This document shows positions 6,601 to 12,598 of a stretch of DNA of 12,598 nt, one piece after another (the stretch's first letter is position 1; the number at the start of each line of letters is the position of its first letter). The translations under genes were made by a program, and so were the position numbers. Source of the DNA: JBBDSH01 sp040905045 (GTDB taxonomy: Bacteria; Pseudomonadota; Gammaproteobacteria; Eutrophobiales; Eutrophobiaceae); contig JBBDSH010000007.1 of NCBI GenBank assembly GCA_040905045.1, forward strand, positions 1-12,598, read 5' to 3'. Under the pieces are notes generated by a model, which worked only from the letters and a program-made list of their open reading frames with translations, was not told the origin of the DNA and ran no database searches.

Positions 6601-9600
6601 GAGCGCCTTTCCGGTAATGAGTTGCGCATCTTCCAGACCGTGACGATGAAACCGGGTCAACCATTGTTCCGGTTCCATTAATCTTGATACCGGCCTGGCA
6701 ACATCCAGGCTACGCGACCACCACTCGGGATTGGTGCCGTACAAAACATCGCAGAGGGGATCAGGGGTCCGGTCCAGAAACAGCGAAATGCCGCCGGGCT
6801 GTACCCGTTTCGATACCAGCGACAACAACGCCGGCGCGTCGTCGAATTCGTACAGGTAACGGGAAACAAGAACGATATCGTATTGATCGTTCGCGGTGTC
6901 TGACGTGCCGTCGCTTTCACTCAGGTCAAGGCGCTTGACCCGGACATTGACCACATCGGCAAATTCCCGTTCGGCCAGGGATGCTTCCTCTTCATCGCCG
7001 GCCAGAATGGTCAGGTCGCACCATTGCGACGGCAGCATGGAAACCAGGGTTCGGGTCCGGGCCGAACTGCCCAGACCGATGTCGGCCACACGCAATCGCC
7101 GCCTCTCCCGCGGCCAGTATTGCATGACATGTTCGAGAATGGTGCGAACGATCTCGTTGGAAAGCTTGCTGGAATTGTAACGCTGCAGGTACCAGTTGAT
7201 GCTCTTCCTCTGGTAGTCGTCCATGCTCTCCGCCGTCAATGAACGGACCAGGTCGAAGCCGTGGCTGGCGGCGAAAAACATATCATCCAGATGATGAGGA
7301 TAGGTCTCCAGTATCCGCTTCCATTTTTCCGGGGCGCCGTTTATACCAAGCGCGATCTTCCAGTGGCCGTCCCGGTCCCGGGCATGATCTTCGGTTTCGA
7401 GGAAGCGAAGAAGATAGTTAATGTAATGCCGGTGGCGCTCGGGGATCTGCGCGGAGGCCATGAGCGAATCGACGGTAAATTCCTCCAGGTGCGCGCCCAG
7501 TTGATACAAGGCATCCAGGGCCAGTGCGATCGCCAGTTCGCGATGCATTTGCTGCAGCTCGCCGCCATTCGTGTGATTGCCGCCGGTCACGGCGGAAACG
7601 TTATCCAGCCGGTCGATGACAGCCGTCAGATCAATATCGTGAACCGGCGAGACCGTATTCGGGAGCGGCAGATCCCGCGGTATCTGTTCGTAGGTCAGGC
7701 ACAGCGGCAGTTTCTTTCTCGAGCTGCGCTGGGCGTAGCGCCGGAAGACGCAGTTCTTAAGCTCAACCAGCGGCCGGCCGCCGTCGTCGAGCAGTATAAA
7801 GGTGGCGTTGATGATCTCCTTGCCGGCCGAATCGATACGGCACAGGCAATAACAGGGGCCTTCGATGGCGCGATGAAAACGCAGATCGCCGATGGATACC
7901 GGCAGATAAGGAGAAGCGTGGCTTTCGAAGGATCGATCGCGCCTTTCGGCAAAGGCCGGGAACAGGGTATGAAACGCCGCGTCCATGTAGGCCGGATGCA
8001 CCATGAATTCTTCGGCCATGCTCCCGGCTTGCGGCGATAATTCAATCCGTGACAGCAGTTCGTCCTCGCCCACCCACACGTTTTGCACGGCCCGAAACGA
8101 CGGACCGTACACCAGCCCCAGTATGGCGGCGGTATCGTATATCTCCTCCCCGTCCACTTCATAACGGCTGCGCTGCTTGATCTCGCCGACGTTGACGCGG
8201 GGCGTGGCGTAATCGGATGCGGCATTGATGAGCCGGCCGACCACATGGGTTTTCCAGGATTGATCCGACAGCCTGGGCTTGCTCTTGATGGTAAAGTTCA
8301 GGTCTTCGGTATTGAGGCTGAACTGGATATTACGGGTCTGGCTCTGATCGAGAATCAGGGGGCGGCGGATTTCCAGATTGGCGATCTCGTGGTGGCTGCG
8401 ATCAAAACTCAATCTGGATGCGGCCAGCGCCATTTCGGCGAAGGCCGCCGCCGGCATGACAATATTGTCATCCACGACATGGTCGTTCAGGAACGGGTGC
8501 GTGGCCGTATCAACGTGGTTTTCCCAGATGCCGTCGATGTTGTTCAGGTGAAAGCCCAGCAATATGTGGTCGCGCTTGCGATTGATGGCCTCGCGTGTGC
8601 CCTGAAAACGATACGGTTTGCGATCCCAGGGATAAGTGGGCAGGGGAACGTATCTTCCCTTGTGCGGGAAAAACGCCCGCGGCGGCACGCCCTGGTGCAG
8701 GCAGGTGGAGAACGCCGCCCGCCGGACGGAATCTTCATCGTCATCGGCACCCCGCCGCAGTGTCGTCACCACCCGGCCATCGGCCTGTGATTTATGCAGG
8801 CATTCCCGTATGTAGCTCTGCAGTACCGGATGGGGACCGATCTCGATAAACAGTTCATAGCCGTCGCCCAGCATGGTTTCCACCGCCGGACCGAAGCGCA
8901 CGGGATGGCGGATGTTCTGCCACCAGTATTCCCGATCCATGTCCGAACCGGGCACGGCACGGCCGTGTACCGTGGAATAGAATCCGATCTCGCCGTCCTT
9001 GTGCGTCAATGACGGCATGATCCGGCTGAAACGTTCCCTCACCATATCCATGGCAGCGCTGTGGAAGGGATAATCGATATCCAGAACGCGGCATCGTATC
9101 TTCAGTTCCTGCAGTTTCCTGGCGGCGCGTTCGATAACAAGATGGGATCCGGTCAGGGTGGTGGAGCCGGGACTGTTGACGGCCGCCAGTTCCAGCGGCG
9201 CCTTCATTTCCTCGATCACGGCGGCGACGTCATCGGGCGCCAGATTGGCGGCAAGCATGCGGCCCTTGCCTTTGGTGGCGGCCTGCAAAAGACTGCGGTA
9301 ATAGATCACCTGTACCGCGTCCTCCAGCGAGAGGACGCCCGCCGCCCAGGCGGCGGCCACTTCACCGACACTGTGGCCGGTGACCCCGGTCGCTTCGATT
9401 CCATATTGCCGCAGCATGGCGGTGATGCCTGTCTGAATGGCAAACAGCAACGGCTGGGCGATTTCGGTGTGTTCGATATCCGGCGCGCCCTGTTCGCCCT
9501 CGAGCGCTTCGACAATGGACCAGTCGGCCAGCGGCATGAATAAACGGTCAACGGCCTCGATGCTGTCCCTGAATACGGGATGACGCAGCAGGCCGCGGGC

Positions 9601-11253
9601 CATTTCCGGCCACTGGGATCCGTTACCGGAATAGACGAACGCAATCCGGCCCGGCTGCGCGTGATGTTCGCCGGTGACGAGTTTCGCGCCGGTATCGTCA
9701 TTGCAGAAATCTTGCAGTTGCGCGGCGATTTCCGTGTGATCGTTGCCCCAGGCGATCAACCCGTGCGTCAACGGTTCCCGGTGAAAGGCCGCCGAGTAGA
9801 ACAGATCGTAGGCCTCCTGCCCGGGAGGCGATTGTTCCAGCAGATGTATGAACTGCCGCGCACGCATGCGGAGGGAATTGACACTGCGGGCGGACAGGTA
9901 CAAAGGCGGCCGGTCGCCGCTTCCGGCATGCCCGGGCGCCGCGGCCGCCTGCTCCGGGCGGTGTTCTTCCAGTATGATATGGGCGTTGCTGCCGCCGAAG
10001 CCGAAGGAATTGACCCCCATCAACAGGTTCCCGCCGTCGTCTTCCAGCGGCGTGTATTCCTCCACCACTTTCAGGTTCAGGCCGCTGAAATCGATGGCCG
10101 GATTGTATTCACCGACCCGGCCCGCCGCCGGGATGGCGCGGTGCTTGAGACCGAGGACCACCTTGAGCAGACCGGCCATGCCCGAGGCCGGCTCCAGGTG
10201 GCCGATAATGGCTTTCACGGAACCGATGGGCAGCGGTCCCGCGCCGTTACGGCGCCGGCCGATGGCCTCGCCGATGGCCGCGGCCTCGACGGGATCCCCC
10301 ACCGGCGTGCCGGTACCATGCGCCTCTATGTAATTAATATCTTCAATACGGATGCCGTTGTCATGGTAGAGCTTGCGCAGCAAGTGTTGCTGGGCATTGC
10401 CGTTGGGTACCGTCAGAGCGGATTTATGACCGTCCGTGTTGACGCCGGTGGCCCGGATCACGGCATGCACAGGATCGCCGTCGGCCAGTGCCCGTGACAA
10501 GGGCTTGAGCAGCAGCACCGCGCCGCCCTCGGAACGCACGTAACCATTGGCGTCCTTGCCGAACACCCGGCATTCACCGGTTTCCGAGAGCATGGATGCC
10601 TTGGAGAAACCGATGAAGGGAAACGGGCTGAGCAGAAGCTGGGCGGAGCCGACGATGCTGGTCTCCGACTGGCCCGACCAGATACCCGTGCAGGCCTGAT
10701 GCAGGGCGACCAGTGACGAGGAACAGGCCGTATCGATGGCCATGCTCGGGCCGTGCAGATCGAACAGATAGGAAATACGGTTCGCGGCGATACTCAGTGT
10801 GTTGCCGGTCATGAAATAGCCGTCGGCGACACTGGGATCATCAAAGCGGCTGTTGGCGTAATCGGTGCTGGATATGCCGACAAATACCGAACAGTCCGAA
10901 CCGGCCAGGCGGCCGGGCGGCAAACCCGCATCCTCCAGGGCTTCCCAGGTCATCTCCAGCAGCATGCGCTGCTGGGGATCCATCTGTATGGCCTCGCGCG
11001 GGGAGATGCCGAAAAATTCGGGATCGAATTGAAAGACATCGTCCAACAGGGCGGCATGCTTGCCGTAGGTCTTGCCCGGAGCGCTGCGGTCCGGATGGTA
11101 ATAAAACTCGGTCGACCAGCGTTCGCCGTCTATTTCCCTGACGACGCCGGTCGGGTTACACAGCAGCTCCCAGAATTCCATCGGGTTGCTGCAACCACCC
11201 GGGAAACGGCATGCCATCCCCGTAATTGCAATCGGTTCGTGTTCTTTACTCAA
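3640..11253 (-). CDS. Type I polyketide synthase, fully reducing single module: KS-AT-DH-MT-psiKR-ER-KR-ACP
   Basis: A 2537-residue cytosolic multienzyme that builds a reduced acyl chain on its own ACP. Domains in order: ketosynthase (about 5-431; C177 in DTACSSS, H312 in HGTGT, H352 in GHLEPASG); acyltransferase (536-825; S628 in GHSVGE, YPFHS at 728-732, which fits malonyl-CoA better than methylmalonyl-CoA); dehydratase (895-1170; H925, D1091); methyltransferase-like domain (1235-1560; weak SAM motif DIGLGSS at 1391-1397); structural pseudo-ketoreductase (1580-1790); enoylreductase (1810-2130; HGATGGVG at 1952-1959, Leu1854 where many modular ERs have Tyr); ketoreductase (2150-2390; GGLSGFG, K2263, S2285, Y2298, N2302, and LDD at 2243-2245, the B-type signature); acyl carrier protein (2425-2500; S2458 in GIDSLM carries phosphopantetheine). 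There is no thioesterase or reductase at the C-terminus, only a polar tail. The order matches iterative highly reducing PKSs, so iteration is likely but inferred. The start is TTG: an in-frame TAA lies 7 codons upstream and the next ATG falls inside the first KS motif. It is divergent from the deacetylase-like gene and convergent with the SDR. A partner is needed for release. Confidence 0.97.
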   Translation of the reverse strand: MSKEHEPIAITGMACRFPGGCSNPMEFWELLCNPTGVVREIDGERWSTEFYYHPDRSAPGKTYGKHAALLDDVFQFDPEFFGISPREAIQMDPQQRMLLEMTWEALEDAGLPPGRLAGSDCSVFVGISSTDYANSRFDDPSVADGYFMTGNTLSIAANRISYLFDLHGPSMAIDTACSSSLVALHQACTGIWSGQSETSIVGSAQLLLSPFPFIGFSKASMLSETGECRVFGKDANGYVRSEGGAVLLLKPLSRALADGDPVHAVIRATGVNTDGHKSALTVPNGNAQQHLLRKLYHDNGIRIEDINYIEAHGTGTPVGDPVEAAAIGEAIGRRRNGAGPLPIGSVKAIIGHLEPASGMAGLLKVVLGLKHRAIPAAGRVGEYNPAIDFSGLNLKVVEEYTPLEDDGGNLLMGVNSFGFGGSNAHIILEEHRPEQAAAAPGHAGSGDRPPLYLSARSVNSLRMRARQFIHLLEQSPPGQEAYDLFYSAAFHREPLTHGLIAWGNDHTEIAAQLQDFCNDDTGAKLVTGEHHAQPGRIAFVYSGNGSQWPEMARGLLRHPVFRDSIEAVDRLFMPLADWSIVEALEGEQGAPDIEHTEIAQPLLFAIQTGITAMLRQYGIEATGVTGHSVGEVAAAWAAGVLSLEDAVQVIYYRSLLQAATKGKGRMLAANLAPDDVAAVIEEMKAPLELAAVNSPGSTTLTGSHLVIERAARKLQELKIRCRVLDIDYPFHSAAMDMVRERFSRIMPSLTHKDGEIGFYSTVHGRAVPGSDMDREYWWQNIRHPVRFGPAVETMLGDGYELFIEIGPHPVLQSYIRECLHKSQADGRVVTTLRRGADDDEDSVRRAAFSTCLHQGVPPRAFFPHKGRYVPLPTYPWDRKPYRFQGTREAINRKRDHILLGFHLNNIDGIWENHVDTATHPFLNDHVVDDNIVMPAAAFAEMALAASRLSFDRSHHEIANLEIRRPLILDQSQTRNIQFSLNTEDLNFTIKSKPRLSDQSWKTHVVGRLINAASDYATPRVNVGEIKQRSRYEVDGEEIYDTAAILGLVYGPSFRAVQNVWVGEDELLSRIELSPQAGSMAEEFMVHPAYMDAAFHTLFPAFAERRDRSFESHASPYLPVSIGDLRFHRAIEGPCYCLCRIDSAGKEIINATFILLDDGGRPLVELKNCVFRRYAQRSSRKKLPLCLTYEQIPRDLPLPNTVSPVHDIDLTAVIDRLDNVSAVTGGNHTNGGELQQMHRELAIALALDALYQLGAHLEEFTVDSLMASAQIPERHRHYINYLLRFLETEDHARDRDGHWKIALGINGAPEKWKRILETYPHHLDDMFFAASHGFDLVRSLTAESMDDYQRKSINWYLQRYNSSKLSNEIVRTILEHVMQYWPRERRRLRVADIGLGSSARTRTLVSMLPSQWCDLTILAGDEEEASLAEREFADVVNVRVKRLDLSESDGTSDTANDQYDIVLVSRYLYEFDDAPALLSLVSKRVQPGGISLFLDRTPDPLCDVLYGTNPEWWSRSLDVARPVSRLMEPEQWLTRFHRHGLEDAQLITGKALVGARESVFLAARGVPESTRAGHEDTSVGSEPIVLISDRDGDSRRLAQQLRERLEADGHSVLWVMDDPDQAADSDGGCIDLETGNGFDALAAGITNGSTRCDSIVYLPGFTTTKEIKGTEVLDKQQRTCMGVIHLARHMEELFAGKPRIWFVTGYSLCDSRGSAMPPPQQAALWGFVRVLRNEYSDGDFRLVDIQGQTDFDEIAANIDRELTAADGEDEILLDKDARRVPRLSYLSDPATNSLLRHMDSTQVEAWQLISGNPGNFRDMKWRETARRRPAEGEVEIKVMAAGLNFRDIMYASGLLPDEMLDDGFAGANLGLECSGIVTAVGEGVERFRAGDEVLTFASACFSSHVIAPVTTVIPKPASWSFESAATVPTAFFTVFYAVSHLAGLKQGEKILIHGATGGVGLAAIQYAQHCGAEIFATAGTDEKRRFLSLLGIRHVLNSRSLDFADEIMNLTDGEGIDVVLNSLAGEAIDKSLSVLRPGGRFLELGKRDYFENTRIGLRPFRHNIAYYGVDADQLIRRQPELSQDLFNEVMKLFESGVFKPLPQTVFDADGVIDAFRLMQQSHHIGKVIVSLRRPPSQIDVPMTGRRFELKANASYLVSGGLSGFGLATARWLVDKGAQHLILVSRNGMPAPEDENELASLRNRGVDVMTMACDVADPVSLQRVLREVKDRLPPLRGVVHSAMVLDDHLIRDMTMESLEKAMKPKIQGAWNLHQLTRDLDFFVLYSSVTACLGNPGQANYVAGNQYLEALAHYRRNRGLPSTVVAWDAIMDSGYLARNTALRESLSKRHGINGVNSVQALQTLERLLETDQTHAIVLNPNWQRLARNLGKSSKFDWLLHNLPQESSSDEQGFLDEMEAMDPAERHNYLADLIAGKVADILKVSTDKLKHSQPLHDLGIDSLMAMELATAIENHFGVEIPLMSLADNATIDSLARNLGETLAPQLNADAGNATEKVVALQDKAVDDRQQPEQTTSLPKTS

Positions 11254-11359
11254 TTCCTGTGTCCGTCGTTTTTACGGGGCGGGAACTCCCCCGATTCCGT
11301 ATTGTTGGTTTTGCAGGAAAAGCCGGAAAATCAAGGGCTTCTTTTAATTATATAACACA

Positions 11360-11388
11360 ATTATGCGCTTTGGCGGCATGCTTTTCAA
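11360..11388 (-). promoter_or_regulatory. Probable sigma70 promoter of the PKS gene
   Basis: On the minus strand TTGAAA (11388-11383) and CATAAT (11365-11360) are separated by exactly 17 bp, close to consensus. Transcription would start near 11353, leaving a leader of about 100 nt before the TTG. The region just downstream is AT-rich (TATATAATTA). The leader contains a small possible hairpin (AAGCC 11320-11324 / GGCTT 11336-11340). Confidence 0.6.
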
Positions 11389-11425
11389 AGTTTTCCTGCC
11401 CCGCGACCGGCCTGCGCCGCTATTA

Positions 11426-11431
11426 TTGACA
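11426..11431 (+). promoter_or_regulatory. Possible -35 box for the deacetylase-like gene
   Basis: A perfect TTGACA lies 71 bp before the ATG at 11502, on the plus strand. At 16-18 bp spacing only a poor -10 (CAATGG) is seen. TAGAAT at 11458-11463 is better but 26 bp away. The promoter is therefore weak, activator-dependent or not real. Confidence 0.3.
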
Positions 11432-11501
11432 CTGTATTCCGATACTGCAATGGCGGTTAGAATCATTGAATCAGAATTGTGACAGGTATCAAGAAACGAT
11501 C

Positions 11502-12443
11502 ATGACCACCGGCTTTATCTACGACTCGACTTATTTAAACCACGACACCGGCCCCGGGCACCCGGAATCGCCGCAGCGGCTGCTGGCGACCATGAAACAT
11601 CTGCGGGAACAGGAATGGTTCGGGAAGCTGCCGAGGTTCGCGCCCAAATGCTGCGATCTGGCCCTGATCGAGGCGATTCACAGCCCCGGGTATATCCGCC
11701 GCGTCGAAGAGGCCTGCCATGCCGGCAAACCCTGGCTGGATTCCCTGGATGTGGCCATCAGCAAGGATTCCTACGACGTCGCCCTGCTCGCGGCCGGCGC
11801 GCCCATCCGGCTGGCCGACGAGATCATGGCCGGTAATATCAACAACGGTTTCGCCCTGGTGCGGCCGCCCGGCCACCATGCCGAAAAGGATCAGGCCCTG
11901 GGTTTCTGTCTGTTCAACAACGTCGCCATCCTGGCGCGCTATCTGCAAAGCCGTCATAAAATCGGCAATATCCTGATCCTGGACTGGGATGTACATCACG
12001 GCAACGGCACCCAGAACGCCTTTTATACGGATCCGTCCGTGCTCTATATCAGTACCCATCAGTCGCCCTATTACCCCGGCACCGGCGCGGCCGGGGAAAC
12101 CGGCGCCGGCGCCGGTGTGGGCACCACCCTGAACTTCCCCATGCCGGCGGGCAGTTCCGACCGCGATTATGAAACGGTTTTCAACGAGAAAATCCTGCCG
12201 AAAATCGACGACTATCATCCGGAATTCATCATCATCTCCGCGGGCTTCGACGCCCATCGGGATGATCCCCTGGCGCAGATGAAGCTGAGCACGGAGTTTT
12301 ACGGCTGGATGACGGAACGCATGCTGGACAAGGCAGCGGTCTACAGCCATGAGCGTATTATTTCCGTGCTGGAGGGGGGCTATGATCTGAATGCACTGCC
12401 GCTGAGTATCGCCGAGCACTTGCGGGTGTTGAGTGGACAGTGA
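11502..12443 (+). CDS. Histone deacetylase superfamily hydrolase (AcuC/acetylpolyamine amidohydrolase type)
   Basis: A 313-residue zinc-dependent amidohydrolase of the arginase/deacetylase fold, resembling class II HDACs and bacterial acetylpolyamine amidohydrolases. It would remove acetyl or acyl groups from an amine. Seen: HPESPQRL (20-27), the charge-relay pair H125-H126 in RPPGHHAEKD, zinc ligands D163 and H165 in DWDVHHGNGTQ, the third ligand D250 in SAGFDAHRDDP, and the transition-state Tyr Y294 in EGGYDL. The set is complete, so it should be active. I chose the ATG at 11502, followed by the typical MTTGFIYD start; an in-frame TTG at 11466 would add 12 unlikely residues. The ribosome-binding site is weak. 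The gene is divergent from the PKS with 248 bp between them, so shared control is possible. The natural substrate is unknown: polyamines, acetylated proteins, or an amide made by this locus. Confidence 0.95.
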   Translation: MTTGFIYDSTYLNHDTGPGHPESPQRLLATMKHLREQEWFGKLPRFAPKCCDLALIEAIHSPGYIRRVEEACHAGKPWLDSLDVAISKDSYDVALLAAGAPIRLADEIMAGNINNGFALVRPPGHHAEKDQALGFCLFNNVAILARYLQSRHKIGNILILDWDVHHGNGTQNAFYTDPSVLYISTHQSPYYPGTGAAGETGAGAGVGTTLNFPMPAGSSDRDYETVFNEKILPKIDDYHPEFIIISAGFDAHRDDPLAQMKLSTEFYGWMTERMLDKAAVYSHERIISVLEGGYDLNALPLSIAEHLRVLSGQ

Positions 12444-12452
12444 AAGAGAGAA

Positions 12453-12487
12453 GGGACAAGGGGCAAGGGGCAAGGGACAAGGGACAA
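12453..12487. repeat. Heptanucleotide tandem repeat, five copies of GGGRCAA
   Basis: GGGACAA, GGGGCAA, GGGGCAA, GGGACAA, GGGACAA follow one another without spacers, starting 10 bp after the stop of the deacetylase-like gene. Such heptamer arrays are prone to slippage. No gene or binding function is evident. Confidence 0.85.
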
Positions 12488-12493
12488 GAATCC

Positions 12494-12526
12494 GTAGAGC
12501 CCGGATGAAGTGCAGCGAAATCCTGG
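12494..12526 (+). repeat. Single REP-like element of a second family (GTAG + CCGGAT stem)
   Basis: GTAG (12494-12497) precedes CCGGAT (12501-12506), which pairs with ATCCTGG (12520-12526) with one imperfection. The loop GAAGTGCAGCGAA and the stem differ from the GGTGGGT family near the RAYT. It resembles the GTAGCCCGGAT...ATCCGGG repeats widespread in gammaproteobacteria. Confidence 0.55.
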
Positions 12527-12546
12527 ATAAGATCCTAACCCGCAAA

Positions 12547-12566
12547 AAAAGGGACGCTACCCTTTT
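12547..12566 (+). terminator. Weak hairpin terminator downstream of the deacetylase-like gene
   Basis: AAAAGGG (12547-12553) pairs with CCCTTTT (12560-12566) around a 6 nt loop. The U-run is only four bases and is part of the stem, so termination may be inefficient. The A-tract on the other side could let it work for a minus-strand transcript arriving from the right. It lies about 100 bp after the stop codon. Confidence 0.4.
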
Positions 12567-12598
12567 CCTTATGGATACCGGCTCTCCCCGGCTAACAG

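Noticed and set aside
9580..10497. Plus-strand open frame (305 codons) opposite the KS/AT region
   Set aside because: It is antisense to strongly conserved KS and AT motifs, has no family features, and its composition is that of a reverse-frame shadow.
11535..12545. Minus-strand open frame (336 codons) opposite the deacetylase-like gene
   Set aside because: The plus strand carries all HDAC active-site motifs. The opposite frame starts inside the heptamer repeat region and has no recognisable domain.

Overview
The window reads as a high-GC proteobacterial scaffold. It is probably gammaproteobacterial, but no ribosomal or core marker is present, so this rests on the style of the REP elements and transposase and on GC/codon character. 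A run of exactly 100 N (2167-2266) marks an assembly gap, so the true distance between the left and right parts is unknown.

Layout. Positions 1-890 hold a RAYT/REP locus. A REP-associated tyrosine transposase (247-768, minus) lies between inverted pairs of short GTAG-headed hairpins, and the pair on its 3' side has been tandemly duplicated with a ~117 bp period. Next comes a membrane-bound family-2 glycosyltransferase of the ceramide-glucosyltransferase type (892-2145, minus), whose upstream region is lost in the gap. Right of the gap is a classical short-chain dehydrogenase/reductase (2375-3133, plus). A ~500 bp intergenic stretch (3134-3639) follows, made of degenerate dispersed palindromic repeats.

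The main gene is a 2537-residue type I polyketide synthase (3640-11253, minus) with the order KS-AT-DH-MT-psiKR-ER-KR-ACP and no thioesterase. It is a single-module, fully reducing enzyme, laid out like iterative highly reducing PKSs. It starts at TTG, and a good sigma70-type promoter lies about 110 bp upstream. Across a 248 bp divergent intergenic region is a zinc-dependent histone-deacetylase-superfamily hydrolase (11502-12443, plus) with all catalytic residues. A heptanucleotide repeat, a second kind of REP-like element and a weak hairpin terminator follow it.

How the genes may work together (inference). The PKS should build a reduced, possibly methyl-branched acyl chain held on its ACP. 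With no TE, release needs a partner in trans. The SDR could reduce or oxidise the chain and the glycosyltransferase could glycosylate a lipid product, which would suggest a glycolipid-like locus. The genes are not one operon, and the gap plus the repeat-rich spacers weaken the link. The PKS and the divergent deacetylase-like gene are the strongest pairing because they share a promoter region.
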